This document shows positions 25,029-33,501 of a DNA stretch of 40,292 nucleotides, piece by piece. Origin of the DNA: Clostridiales bacterium. GTDB taxonomy: Bacteria; Bacillota; Clostridia; Peptostreptococcales; Anaerovoracaceae. The position numbers were made by a program, and so were the translations under genes. The number at the start of each line of letters is the position of its first letter. Positions within the stretch are counted from its first letter, which is position 1. The notes beneath the pieces were generated by a model. That model made no database searches, was not told where the DNA came from, and worked only from the letters and a program-made list of their open reading frames with translations. The stretch spans positions 1 through 40,292 of the forward strand of contig SVCQ01000021.1 in assembly GCA_015058275.1 (NCBI GenBank), written 5' to 3'.

Positions 25029-26936
25029 TTAACCAACTTCCTCGAATTGTGAATAATATAGTCCGGCATATGCTCCGCCCTTTGCGAGCAGTTCCTCATG
25101 CCTTCCCTGTTCGACTATGTCTCCGTGATCCATTACAAGGATCATGTCCGCGTTTTTGATCGTCGACAGCCTGTGAGCAATGATGAAGCTCGTCCTGTCT
25201 TCGGTCAGGGCATCCATTGCCTTCTGGATCTCTTCCTCTGTCCTGGTATCTACCGAGGATGTCGCCTCATCGAGTATCAGGAGACGCTTGTCTGCGAGCA
25301 CCGCCCTTGCGATGGTCAGAAGCTGTCTCTGCCCCTCGGATATATTGGTTGCATCCTCATTGAGCATCATATCATATCCGCCCGGCAGCGTCTTGATGAA
25401 ATGGTGAGCTTTGGCTGCCTTTGCGGCTGCGATCATCTCCTCTTCGGTCGCATCCTCCCTGCCGTACATTATGTTCTCGCGTATGGTGCCGCTGAAGAGC
25501 CATGTATCCTGGAGCACCATGGCGAAGTTGTCCCTGAGCTCCCTGCGGGTAAATGAGCGTATGTCCCTGCCGTCTATGGATATGGATCCGCCGTCCACAT
25601 CGTAGAATCTCATCAGCAGCTTGACCATGGTGGTCTTGCCTGCACCCGTCGGTCCTACGATGGCGATTTTTTGTCCCGGCGCGACGCTCGCGCTGAAGTC
25701 CTTTATGACCGGCTGGTCCTTTTTGTATCCGAATTTTACATGTGTGAATTCGACAGCGCCTTCGATGTCGCTCATCTCCTCTTCGGCTCCCGGAGCGTCA
25801 ATCTCCTCATCCTCATCGAGGAATTCAAACACCCTCTCTGCAGCAGCCGCCATCGACTGCACCTGGTTCATTATCTGTGCGATGTCCTGTATAGGCTGGC
25901 CTATGTTTTTGACGTACTGCACGAAGGCCTGGATGTCTCCGACTCCGATGGCGCCCCTGACACAGAATATGCCTCCGGCAACGACCACGGCTGCATAGCC
26001 GAGATTGCTCACTATCCTCATGAGCGGCCTCATCAGGCCCGAGAGGAACTGCGACTTCCACGCCGACTCATAGAGCATGCCGTTGGACTCTTCGAACTCC
26101 TCAGTCATCCTCTCCTCCCTGTTGAAGGCCTTGACCACAAGGTGTCCGGAGAACGTCTCCTCGATCTGTCCGTCTATGATACCGAGATACTTTTGCTGGG
26201 CCTGGAAATGCTTTTGCGATACCTTGATCAGCACGCCCATCACAAGGGCCGACAGCGGTATGACAAGCAGGGCAATCAGGGTCATGGTCACATTGATGGT
26301 GAGCATGACCACGACTATCCCCGCCATGCTGATTATCGCCCAGATGAAATTGGATATGCTCTGTGAGAGCGACTGTCCGAGCGTGTCTACATCATTTGTG
26401 ATCCTGGAGAGTATCTCTCCGGTCTGGACCTTTTCGAAGTAGCTTATCGGCATGCGGTTGATCTTTTCGGATATGTCGTGTCTCATGTTGTAGACGACCT
26501 TTTGTGTGACGTTCGTCATGATGAGCGCCTGCACATACTGGGCGATCGCTCCTATGGCATAAAGCGCGATGGTCATGAGAAGCACGTTCCTCACAGCCTC
26601 GAAGTCGATGCCGCCCGTGCCGTGTATCTTGGCCATCACGCCCTCTGCGAGCAGCGTCGTGGCGCGGCCCATCACCTTAGGTCCGACCGTCTCGAATATG
26701 GTCGCAAGTGCAGACACGACAATGACGACCGCTACGGCGAACTTGTACGCGCCCATGTAGCTGAGCGTGTCTTTGATGGCCTTGCGGAAGTTCTTGGGCT
26801 TCTCGCCCGGAGCGAGTATGGAGCTCGGTCCGCGGCCTCCGCGTCTCTGACGCCTGCCGTCACCCTGACCGGTCTGCTGCTCCTCCTGAGCCTGGTCTTC
26901 TTTATTCAGTTTTGTGTCTTTCTCTTCAAATGACAC
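25029..26936 (-). CDS. ABC exporter half-transporter, catalytic-site subunit
   Basis: A 635-residue half transporter: a charged N-terminal tail with QRQRRGGRGP-type basic residues, six membrane helices (about 65-350) and an ATPase domain. Walker A is GPTGAGKTT, Walker B is LLILDEATSSVD with a proper catalytic Glu, and the signature is ISEGQ rather than LSGGQ. With the upstream gene this forms a heterodimeric exporter in which this subunit supplies the intact Walker B. It begins with GTG at 26936, AAGGAG lying about 10 nt upstream. Substrate unknown (drug, lipid or peptide). Confidence 0.93.
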   Translation of the reverse strand: MSFEEKDTKLNKEDQAQEEQQTGQGDGRRQRRGGRGPSSILAPGEKPKNFRKAIKDTLSYMGAYKFAVAVVIVVSALATIFETVGPKVMGRATTLLAEGVMAKIHGTGGIDFEAVRNVLLMTIALYAIGAIAQYVQALIMTNVTQKVVYNMRHDISEKINRMPISYFEKVQTGEILSRITNDVDTLGQSLSQSISNFIWAIISMAGIVVVMLTINVTMTLIALLVIPLSALVMGVLIKVSQKHFQAQQKYLGIIDGQIEETFSGHLVVKAFNREERMTEEFEESNGMLYESAWKSQFLSGLMRPLMRIVSNLGYAAVVVAGGIFCVRGAIGVGDIQAFVQYVKNIGQPIQDIAQIMNQVQSMAAAAERVFEFLDEDEEIDAPGAEEEMSDIEGAVEFTHVKFGYKKDQPVIKDFSASVAPGQKIAIVGPTGAGKTTMVKLLMRFYDVDGGSISIDGRDIRSFTRRELRDNFAMVLQDTWLFSGTIRENIMYGREDATEEEMIAAAKAAKAHHFIKTLPGGYDMMLNEDATNISEGQRQLLTIARAVLADKRLLILDEATSSVDTRTEEEIQKAMDALTEDRTSFIIAHRLSTIKNADMILVMDHGDIVEQGRHEELLAKGGAYAGLYYSQFEEVG

Positions 26937-26957
26937 CTTGCTGAATCTCCTTTATGC

Positions 26958-29027
26958 CTAAGCCAGCGCCGCTTCCGACAGCTGGGATATGGCAGTCTCT
27001 CTGTAGATCGGGCAATTCTCCATAAGTTCTTTGTGGGTGCCCTTGCCCACTATGCGTCCCTCGTCGAGCACTATTATCTGCTCAGCGTGCAGTATGGTGC
27101 CGACCCTCGTGGCGACTATGATCCTGGTACTGCCGCCTGTATGCGCGGCGAGAGCCTTCCTGAGCTCAACGTCTGTCTTCATGTCAAGCGCAGAGAAGGA
27201 ATCGTCGAATATCATTATCTTTGGCTTCCTGATGACAGCCCTTGCTATTGCAAGCCTTTGCTTCTGGCCTCCGGATACGTTGGCGCCGCCCTGCGACACC
27301 TCCCTGTCGTATCCCTCAGGCCTCTCGTCTATGAAGCCGGATGCCTGCGCGATCTCAGCCGCAAGCCTGACCTCTTCGTCGCTCGCTTCCTCATCGCCCC
27401 AGCGGATATTGTCCGCTACAGTTCCTGAGAAGAGTATGCCCTTTTGAGGCACATAGCCAATCTCCTCCCTAAGGGATTCGAGGGTAACATCTCTGACATC
27501 CCTGCCTGCGACCGTGATGCGCCCTTCCGTGGCATCGTAAAATCTCGGGATGAGATTGACAAGAGTAGTCTTGCCGCAGCCCGTCGATCCGATGATAGCC
27601 GTCGTCTCGCCCGGTCTGGCCGTGAAGTCGATATCCGTGAGGACGTTCTCCTCCGCATCCGGATATCTGAAGGACACGTGCTCGAATCTTATCTCACCGT
27701 CTGAATCCTCAGGCAGTGCATACGCATCATCGATGTTTTTGATCGAGGTCTCCCTGTCGAGAACCTCATATATACGGTCTGCGGCTATGCCTGCCCTCGG
27801 CAGGAATATCGCCATGCTTGCGATCATGAGGAACGAGAAGACTATCTCCATTGCGTAGGCGATAAAGGCCGTCATAGTGCCCACCTGCATCTCTCCCATG
27901 TCTATCCTGCCGGCAGCGACCCATGTGATCCACACGCTGAGGCCGTACATGATGATCATCAGCATAGGCGTGATGGAGATCATCGCTCTGTTGACGAAGA
28001 GCTGGTTGCGGTAGAGATTGGTGTTGGCGGTATCGAACCTCTCCTCTTCTGTCTCCTCGCGGCCGAAGGCCCTTATGACCTGTATGCCCGTGAGCATCTC
28101 TCTCGATACGGCGTTAAGTGCGTCAATAAGCGTCTGCATGACCTTGAACTTAGGCATGGCAATGGCAAACATCACAGCCACCATCGAGAGTATGGCAAGC
28201 ACTCCCGTTATAACTACGAAGTTCATGTGAGCATGCATCTGGTAGACCTTTATTATGGACCAGGTGCAGATGCAAGGCGCCATGAGCATCATGCGCAGCA
28301 TCATGGTGGAAGTCATCTGTACCTGCTGTATGTCGTTTGTGGCACGGGTTATGAGAGATGATGTCTTGAAATCGTCCATCTCGGCGTTAGAGAAGGACAT
28401 TACATTGGCAAAGAGCTTTGACCTGAGCTCGCGGCCTATGCCCGCGCCCACTCTCGCAGAGAGAAGCGATACCAGCGTTGTGAACACCATTACTATCACG
28501 GACATCAGCAGCATCATTCCGCCGCATCTGAACATGAATGAATTCTGTATGGCGAGAAGGTCAAGCCCGGCCTCCTCATCACAGTCGCCCGCGTAAGCAA
28601 GGCCCATGGCCTGCAGATTGCGGTCATCCCCGTCGATCGTCTCAGGGAGGGTCTCGTTGTGTTTTGAGGCATATCTCCCGGCAAGAGGCGCCAGCAGCTG
28701 CGCGTCAAGGCTGTCAAGCTCATCCTCGCTGAGAGCCTCTCTCCTGTAAACGCTAACTCCGTCCGCCTGCTCGGGCTTGTCAATGAAAGCGCCGTCCCAG
28801 AGCACCCTCTGATCGGCCGTCATGAGCTCCGAAGCCGAATCAAACTCATCCGTTGTGATCGCCTCCGGGATCACATGCTCGATGCCGCGGTTCTGTATGC
28901 CTGTATCTATAAGGGCCTGGGTGTACTGAGGTAAATTCATCTCACAAAAAGCCTGCCCTGCCATAAGCAGCAGAACAAGCAATGCCGTGAACTTATATGG
29001 AAGAAGCGTTTTAAAAAGGTTCTTCAT
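26958..29027 (-). CDS. ABC exporter half-transporter, degenerate-site subunit with ectodomain insert
   Basis: A 689-residue half transporter that pairs with the next gene, 21 nt downstream. Helix 1 (about 12-30) is followed by an acidic insert of about 130 residues (31-160, rich in Asp/Glu/Leu) before helix 2, predicted to lie outside the membrane. The ATPase has Walker A GSTGCGKTT, a canonical signature NVSGGQKQR, and Walker B MIFDDSFSALD in which Asp replaces the catalytic Glu. A degenerate Walker B here together with a non-canonical signature in the partner is the arrangement known from TM287/288 and similar exporters. AGGGA precedes the ATG. Confidence 0.92.
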   Translation of the reverse strand: MKNLFKTLLPYKFTALLVLLLMAGQAFCEMNLPQYTQALIDTGIQNRGIEHVIPEAITTDEFDSASELMTADQRVLWDGAFIDKPEQADGVSVYRREALSEDELDSLDAQLLAPLAGRYASKHNETLPETIDGDDRNLQAMGLAYAGDCDEEAGLDLLAIQNSFMFRCGGMMLLMSVIVMVFTTLVSLLSARVGAGIGRELRSKLFANVMSFSNAEMDDFKTSSLITRATNDIQQVQMTSTMMLRMMLMAPCICTWSIIKVYQMHAHMNFVVITGVLAILSMVAVMFAIAMPKFKVMQTLIDALNAVSREMLTGIQVIRAFGREETEEERFDTANTNLYRNQLFVNRAMISITPMLMIIMYGLSVWITWVAAGRIDMGEMQVGTMTAFIAYAMEIVFSFLMIASMAIFLPRAGIAADRIYEVLDRETSIKNIDDAYALPEDSDGEIRFEHVSFRYPDAEENVLTDIDFTARPGETTAIIGSTGCGKTTLVNLIPRFYDATEGRITVAGRDVRDVTLESLREEIGYVPQKGILFSGTVADNIRWGDEEASDEEVRLAAEIAQASGFIDERPEGYDREVSQGGANVSGGQKQRLAIARAVIRKPKIMIFDDSFSALDMKTDVELRKALAAHTGGSTRIIVATRVGTILHAEQIIVLDEGRIVGKGTHKELMENCPIYRETAISQLSEAALA

Positions 29028-29055
29028 TCTCTGTCGTCCCTGACCTCGTAAATTA

Positions 29056-29646
29056 CTATCTCATGCCGTCGTAGAGTCTGTTGCGGGTGCTGTCCTCGCC
29101 TCCCGCGGTCTCAAGCGCGGCGGCTATGTCCTCTATGCACCTGACCTCTATGACTTTCGACCTGTCTTCGTGTCTGTAGAACTCCTGAGCCTCCATCGCA
29201 TTGAGGAAGTCGAAGAAGCTGTCGTAGTATCCGTTGACGTTGTATACCATCACAGGCTTGTATGTCTCTCCGAGGAGCCCCAGCCTGTTGTTGGCTATGA
29301 CCTCGGAGATCTCGTCAAGCGTGCCCGTGCCGCCCGGCAGGGCTATGAAAGCATCGGCCAGGTCAATCATTTTAGAACGCCTCTCGGTTACGTCAGCGGA
29401 GAGTATGAGTTCGGTCATGTCATCCCTGACTTCATCGGCCGTAATGAAGAACTCCGGAGTAACTCCCGTGAGCTCGCCGCCCGCAGCGATGACCGCCTGG
29501 GAGATGACTCCCATCATGCCGGAATTACCTCCGCCGAAGACCAGCCTGTGGCCATGCTCAGCCATCCATCTGCCGAGCTCAGCGGCTCTCTTTGCGAATT
29601 CGGGATCCCTGCCTTCGTGGGCCCCGCAGTATACTGTTATGTTCAC
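29056..29646 (-). CDS. LOG-family (TIGR00730) phosphoribohydrolase-like protein
   Basis: A 196-residue Rossmann-like protein of the LONELY GUY family, which in characterised members releases the base from nucleoside 5'-monophosphates (cytokinin activation in plants). Motifs: GGGNSGMMG near residue 40 and the PGGxGTxxE motif as LPGGTGTLDE. I start at the GTG at 29646 (MNITVYCG), 8 nt after GGAGGAGG. An in-frame TTG at 29664 overlaps that ribosome-binding site and is rejected. It is first in the transcript leading into the ABC exporter. Its actual substrate in this organism is unknown. Confidence 0.9.
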   Translation of the reverse strand: MNITVYCGAHEGRDPEFAKRAAELGRWMAEHGHRLVFGGGNSGMMGVISQAVIAAGGELTGVTPEFFITADEVRDDMTELILSADVTERRSKMIDLADAFIALPGGTGTLDEISEVIANNRLGLLGETYKPVMVYNVNGYYDSFFDFLNAMEAQEFYRHEDRSKVIEVRCIEDIAAALETAGGEDSTRNRLYDGMR

Positions 29647-29676
29647 TCTGCGGTCCTCCTCCAAAAACTACCTGTT

Positions 29677-29685
29677 ATTCTATCA
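29677..29685 (-). promoter_or_regulatory. Possible extended -10 before LOG gene
   Basis: TGATAGAAT on the minus strand is an extended -10 element about 30 nt before the GTG start, directly after the glutaminase terminator. No clear -35 is visible. Confidence 0.4.
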
Positions 29686-29722
29686 AAAAAATGAGTCCCG
29701 CGCATCGTTTTGTCGCGGGACT
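29684..29722 (-). terminator. Glutaminase terminator
   Basis: Perfect 9-bp AGTCCCGCG/CGCGGGACT stem, 11-nt loop, then CATTTTTTTG on the minus strand, 28 nt after the glsA stop. Confidence 0.9.
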
Positions 29723-29750
29723 TCTGTGTATTTTTGTGAACTGTCCGGGT

Positions 29751-30881
29751 CTACATCACGGATGCGGCCTTCATTGCCGTCAGGACGTTCTCCTCTGCAT
29801 CCTGGTCGGAGTTCCACTCAGGGTCGTAGAAGAGGTTGAGTCTCAGCTCGTTTGAGATCTCTCTGAGGAGCTTGCAGCCTGCGATGCTGTTGCCCTGTGC
29901 GTCGAGAGCCGGTCCGAAGACTCCGATGCCTGCACGTTTGTCGGACACGGAGAGCAGTCCTCCGCCTACTCCGGACTTGGTCGGGATGCCGACCTTGATA
30001 GCGAATGCGCCCGAGCCGTCATACATGCCGCAGGTGAGCATCAGCGTCTTGGCGATACGCGCTGTACGCGAGGACATGTATCTCTTGCCGTCGAGGCTGC
30101 ACACACCGTCGTTGGCGAGCTTTTTGCCGAGGTTGGCAAGCGACTCTGCTGTTACGTTCATCGAGCACATCTTGGTGTAGAACCTCAGTGTATCCTCTAC
30201 GTCTGTAGTGATGATGCCCTTGCTCTGGAGCAGGTACGCTATGGAGCGGTTGCGCGAACAGGTCTTCATCTCGGAATCGAATACATCCTCGTTGAGCTCG
30301 ATCCCTGCGTCCGAGCAGACATTCCTTGTATACCTGAGCATATCCTGGAAGGATACCTCCGGCAGCAGAAGTCCGCATACGGCCAGAGCTCCGGAATTGA
30401 TCAGCGGATTATAAGGCTTTGAATTGCTTACGTCGAGCTCGACGAGCGAGTCGAAAGCTTCGCCCGAAGGCTCCATGCCTACCTTGCGGAAGACATTCTT
30501 GAGTCCGCAGACCTCGAGCGCTACTATGAGCATGAGGACCTTGGATACCGACTGCATCGTGAATCTCGTATTGTAATCCCCGAGGCAGATCTTGTCTCCC
30601 TTGAGCGGATACAGGCATATTCCGAGCTGGTGAGGATCCTCCTTGCCGAGCTCGGGTATGTATGTGGCGACATGGCCCTTTGGGATCTCCTCCCTTGCGA
30701 GGTTCATCGCCTTTTCGATTATCTCCTTGGCCTTGGCGGTCTCCCTCAGCTGGTAGTGCATATCTATAACAGGCTCGAGATGCATTGTAGCCCTCTCTTT
30801 GAGCTTGTCGTGGATGCCCTCAGCCTTGTCATTTATGTCCTGATGGACTTCCCTCAGGTCTTTGTTGTTAGAGTCACTCAT
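29751..30881 (-). CDS. glsA: Glutaminase A
   Basis: Hydrolyses glutamine to glutamate and ammonia. It belongs to the beta-lactamase-like serine glutaminase family. The catalytic SxxK is Ser111-Val-Ser-Lys114 in FTMQSVSKV. Further conserved blocks are NPLINSGAL, SRNRSIAYLLQSKG, a Tyr region at MYDGSGAFA and IPTKSGVGGG. The 376 residues exceed the usual 305-330 because of an N-terminal extension of about 50 residues that is charged and helical. AGGAGG lies 8 nt before the ATG. It is monocistronic, with a promoter region shared divergently with a His-rich metal-sensor gene. Together with gdhA it provides a glutamine-to-2-oxoglutarate route. Confidence 0.95.
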   Translation of the reverse strand: MSDSNNKDLREVHQDINDKAEGIHDKLKERATMHLEPVIDMHYQLRETAKAKEIIEKAMNLAREEIPKGHVATYIPELGKEDPHQLGICLYPLKGDKICLGDYNTRFTMQSVSKVLMLIVALEVCGLKNVFRKVGMEPSGEAFDSLVELDVSNSKPYNPLINSGALAVCGLLLPEVSFQDMLRYTRNVCSDAGIELNEDVFDSEMKTCSRNRSIAYLLQSKGIITTDVEDTLRFYTKMCSMNVTAESLANLGKKLANDGVCSLDGKRYMSSRTARIAKTLMLTCGMYDGSGAFAIKVGIPTKSGVGGGLLSVSDKRAGIGVFGPALDAQGNSIAGCKLLREISNELRLNLFYDPEWNSDQDAEENVLTAMKAASVM

Positions 30882-30923
30882 ATGCGGCCTCCTGATTTCA
30901 ACACGCTGAATTGTTACCTGAAT

Positions 30924-30932
30924 AGTATATCA
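30924..30932 (-). promoter_or_regulatory. glsA extended -10 promoter
   Basis: TGATATACT on the minus strand is an extended -10 element. A possible -35 TTGGTA lies 19 nt upstream, on the far side of the CCCC/GGGG palindrome described in the next entry. Confidence 0.55.
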
Positions 30933-30950
30933 TATCCCCCGACGGGGTTA
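30932..30950. promoter_or_regulatory. Candidate CsoR/RcnR-type operator
   Basis: ATATCCCCCGACGGGGTTA is a C-tract/G-tract palindrome with A/T flanks, the general form of CsoR- and RcnR-family operators. It sits between the divergent glsA and metal-sensor genes. It abuts the glsA -10 and overlaps the proposed -35 of the sensor gene, so bound repressor could block both promoters. Confidence 0.55.
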
Positions 30951-30976
30951 CCAATCCTATCTGAATCTGTTATTAT
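30948..30976 (+). promoter_or_regulatory. Candidate promoter of metal-sensor gene
   Basis: TTACCA (30948-30953) and TATTAT (30971-30976) with a 17-nt spacer, about 50 nt before the start. The -35 overlaps the candidate operator. Confidence 0.5.
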
Positions 30977-31029
30977 TGCAGTGCACTGCATCAGGCAGCG
31001 CATATACTATGCAAGATTTGGAGATAGAC

Positions 31030-31440
31030 ATGTCAGACAACCACGTTCACACACACAGCCATGACCACGATCACGGTCACATACACGAACATACACATAC
31101 AGACGAGCACGGCCATGAGTACTCACATACTCACGTCCACGCCGACGGAAGCCACCACCACGATCACGGCCACATCCACTCCGAAGAGCACACCAAGGCG
31201 GTGCTCAACCGCATGGCCCGCATCATAGGCCACATGGAGTCCACCCGCCGCATGGTCGAGGACGGACGCAACTGCTCAGAGGTCCTCATCCAGCTCTCAG
31301 CCATAGAGTCGGCCATCAATTCGGTCAGCAGGGTCATACTCAAGGAGCACCTCTCCACCTGCATGGTAGAGGCAGTCAAAAACGATGACGTTGCAGCCAT
31401 TGAAGAGCTGAACAACGCCATCGACAAGTTCATAAAGTAA
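31030..31440 (+). CDS. CsoR/RcnR-family metal-sensing repressor with His-rich head
   Basis: A 136-residue protein of the DUF156 (CsoR/RcnR/FrmR) family, all-helical tetrameric repressors that leave DNA on binding Cu(I), Ni/Co or formaldehyde. The core (about 55-136) has Cys82 in GRNCSEVLIQL and His107/Cys111 in EHLSTC, the Cys-His-Cys set of CsoR. Residues 5-54 contain 22 histidines, mostly alternating (HVHTHSHDHDHGHIHEHTH), a metal-loading head not part of the minimal repressor. I start at ATG 31030, six nt after GGAGA; in-frame ATGs at 30976 and 31009 lack a ribosome-binding site. No efflux pump or chaperone gene is adjacent. The cognate metal cannot be fixed from sequence. Confidence 0.88.
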   Translation: MSDNHVHTHSHDHDHGHIHEHTHTDEHGHEYSHTHVHADGSHHHDHGHIHSEEHTKAVLNRMARIIGHMESTRRMVEDGRNCSEVLIQLSAIESAINSVSRVILKEHLSTCMVEAVKNDDVAAIEELNNAIDKFIK

Positions 31441-31449
31441 TTGATTGTT

Positions 31450-31845
31450 TTATCTGGTTTTACGGCCGCCGAGTTTATCGGCGGTCTTTTCAAATACAGC
31501 CGAATAGTACGATCTGCCGGTCCGCTTCCTCATCCGGCGGAAGTACGGCAGCCTGTACCACATCACTGACGGAAGTCCCACAAGCAGCAGGTATAAAGGC
31601 CCCAGCAGGATCGACTGCAGCGTGTGTCCGTACTCGTGATCGAGAAGCGTCTGCCGGCCGCCTCTTCGCGGTATGAAGATGAATTTGCCCAGAGAGAGCC
31701 CCGCATTTCTGTCCCATTCGGTGACGCGTGCCCCCTTGTGGTCGAAGTGGCCGTCCTTAATATGCGCAAGATAAACCGCAGACCCGATAAGAGTCTGCGG
31801 TAATCCCCATGTCCATTGCAGTATCGTATATGGCTTGATCTTCAT
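31450..31845 (-). CDS. Small HExxH membrane protein
   Basis: A 131-residue protein with a zinc-metalloprotease-like motif His70-Glu-Tyr-Gly-His74 (LLDHEYGHTLQS), immediately followed by a hydrophobic segment (about 79-97, ILLGPLYLLLVGLPSV). A conserved-looking FEKTADKLGG near the C-terminus has Glu119 as a possible third ligand. Another hydrophobic patch lies near the N-terminus. I know of similar uncharacterised small proteins but no assigned function, so protease activity is inference. The ATG directly follows the flavo-diiron stop codon (TAGATG), so expression is coupled to that gene. Confidence 0.75.
   Translation of the reverse strand: MKIKPYTILQWTWGLPQTLIGSAVYLAHIKDGHFDHKGARVTEWDRNAGLSLGKFIFIPRRGGRQTLLDHEYGHTLQSILLGPLYLLLVGLPSVMWYRLPYFRRMRKRTGRSYYSAVFEKTADKLGGRKTR
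31464..31490 (+). terminator. Terminator of metal-sensor gene inside convergent CDS
   Basis: GGCCGCCGA/TCGGCGGTC stem (one G-U) with a GTTTA loop and TTTT on the plus strand. It lies 24 nt after the sensor stop and within the last codons of the convergent HExxH gene. Confidence 0.7.
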
Positions 31846-33033
31846 CTACCTGTACGCAGCTGCAAGCTCGTCTGCAAGGGCATCGATCTGAGCCCTGCTC
31901 TCGTCACTCAGAGCGGACACGATCTTGACATCGTGCTCTGCGTATGTCATGTTCTTGCAACCCTCGAGCATGCTCTTCATGACCTTGGCAGCCTGAGGCG
32001 CCCATGAGCCGTTCTCGATGAACGCGAGTCTCTTGTTCTGGTAGTTCCTCTCGGTCAGGGAATTGATGAACTCCTTCATAAACGGGAAGATATCGTTGTT
32101 GAACGTTGTAGTTGCGAATACGACGGTGTCATATCTGAACGCATCCTCGACAGCCTCAGCAATGTCGTCTCTTGCAAGGTCGGTCACCTCGACAGCCGGA
32201 ACGCCCTTTGCCTCGAGCTTCTCAGCCAGGAGTTCAACGGCCTTCTTTGTATTGCCGTATACCGAAGTGTATGCGATCACGACGCCCTTTGACTCGGACT
32301 CGTACTTCGTCCATGTGTCATAGAGACCGAGGTAGTATCCGAGGTCGTCGACCAGCACCGGTCCGTGGAGAGCACAGATGGCCTGTATGTCGAGCGCAGC
32401 CGCCTTTTTGAGGACAGCCTGAGCCTGCATGCCGTACTTGCCGACTATACCGAAGTAGTAGCGTCTGGCCTCGCACGCCCAGTCATCGTCATCCCTGCTG
32501 GTCTCGCCGATCACATCGAGGGCACCGAATCTGCCGAAAGCATCAGCCGAGAAGAGCACCTTGTCAGTGCTGTCATACGTCATGATGACCTCAGGCCAGT
32601 GCACCATCGGAGCTGCGATGAAGCTGAGTGTGTGTGATCCGAGTTCAAGAGTGTCGCCCTCCTTGACGACGATCCTCCTGTCTGCGAACTCCTCACCCTC
32701 AAAGAAATTGGCCATCATTGTGAATGCCTTTTGCGAGGATACGATCACGGCCTCAGGGAATTCCTTCATGAATCCGAGGATGCTGCCGCTGTGGTCAGGC
32801 TCCATGTGCTGTATAACGAGGTAGTCAGGCGACTTGCCGTCCATAACACCCTTGATATTGCCTATCCACTCATCGGTGAAGTGTCCGTCAACCGAGTCCA
32901 TGACAGCTGTCTTGCCGCCGTTTACGACATATGAGTTGTATGCCATGCCCTCAGGTACGATGTAGTGGCCCTCAAAGAGATCGATGTCGTGGTCGTTGAC
33001 ACCGACGTATAAAATGTCATTTGAAATCTTCAT
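31846..33033 (-). CDS. Flavo-diiron protein (FprA family)
   Basis: Cytoplasmic enzyme that reduces oxygen to water or nitric oxide to N2O, protecting anaerobes. The N-terminal metallo-beta-lactamase-like diiron domain has ligands His76, Glu78, Asp80, His81 (HMEPDHSG), His145 (VHWPEV), Asp164 (FSADAF) and His223 (ALHGP). The C-terminal flavodoxin domain (from about 250) has the FMN loop YTSVYGNTKKA. The 395-residue length is the minimal two-domain form without rubredoxin fusion. AAGGAG lies 13 nt before the ATG, a rather long spacing. It follows desulfoferrodoxin by 22 nt in a joint oxygen-defence operon. Confidence 0.96.
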   Translation of the reverse strand: MKISNDILYVGVNDHDIDLFEGHYIVPEGMAYNSYVVNGGKTAVMDSVDGHFTDEWIGNIKGVMDGKSPDYLVIQHMEPDHSGSILGFMKEFPEAVIVSSQKAFTMMANFFEGEEFADRRIVVKEGDTLELGSHTLSFIAAPMVHWPEVIMTYDSTDKVLFSADAFGRFGALDVIGETSRDDDDWACEARRYYFGIVGKYGMQAQAVLKKAAALDIQAICALHGPVLVDDLGYYLGLYDTWTKYESESKGVVIAYTSVYGNTKKAVELLAEKLEAKGVPAVEVTDLARDDIAEAVEDAFRYDTVVFATTTFNNDIFPFMKEFINSLTERNYQNKRLAFIENGSWAPQAAKVMKSMLEGCKNMTYAEHDVKIVSALSDESRAQIDALADELAAAYR

Positions 33034-33055
33034 TATCTGATCTAATCTCCTTTAA

Positions 33056-33433
33056 CTATTCTGCCTTCCAGAGTGAATGCAGGTTGCAGTATGCGTATAC
33101 GGCCTCTACCTTGTCGCCGTCGCAGATCCTGAAGCATGCCTCAGGCTTATCGCCAGGCTTGAGCGCCTTGCGCTGATTGCCCTGCTCTGTCTTGAGAGCG
33201 ATCCACTCGATGTAGTGCTCTTCGAGCATAGGATGCTCGACCGAACCGACCTTGACGCTTACTTTGTCGCCGTTCACCTCGAATACAGGTACGTGCTTTT
33301 CGACCGCTGCATCGGTAGTGCCCGGGATGATCTCCTGCATGGCCTCTCCGCAGCACATTACAGGAACGCCCGTAGCCTTGACAACAGCGATGATCTGTCC
33401 GCAATGGGAACATCTGTAGAACTTCATTTCCAT
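33056..33433 (-). CDS. dfx: Desulfoferrodoxin (superoxide reductase)
   Basis: Reduces superoxide to hydrogen peroxide without forming oxygen. It is the two-iron form: an N-terminal desulforedoxin-like centre with Cys8, Cys11, Cys27 and Cys28 (CSHC and MCCGEAM), and a C-terminal Fe(His)4Cys centre with HPMLEEHYIEW and CNLHSLW. From the ATG at 33433 (AAAGGAGG 6 nt upstream) it is 125 residues; a 27-codon upstream extension is rejected. Its promoter carries a palindrome over the -10. Confidence 0.96.
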   Translation of the reverse strand: MEMKFYRCSHCGQIIAVVKATGVPVMCCGEAMQEIIPGTTDAAVEKHVPVFEVNGDKVSVKVGSVEHPMLEEHYIEWIALKTEQGNQRKALKPGDKPEACFRICDGDKVEAVYAYCNLHSLWKAE

Positions 33434-33479
33434 GGTATTCCTCCTTTGATCAACATCATTGATTGAGAAATAATGATAC

Positions 33480-33501
33480 GCGCATATTCTAACATATGCG
33501 C
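33480..33501. promoter_or_regulatory. Palindrome over the desulfoferrodoxin -10
   Basis: GCGCATAT and ATATGCGC, perfect 8-bp arms with a 6-nt spacer, cover the -10 of the operon. This is a good candidate operator for an unidentified redox or stress regulator. It does not resemble PerR, Fur or Rex boxes as I know them. Confidence 0.55.

Noticed and set aside
26958-29027. Asp in Walker B of the ABC subunit as an inactivating mutation
   Set aside because: It pairs with a non-canonical signature in the partner subunit, the normal design of heterodimeric exporters with one degenerate site.
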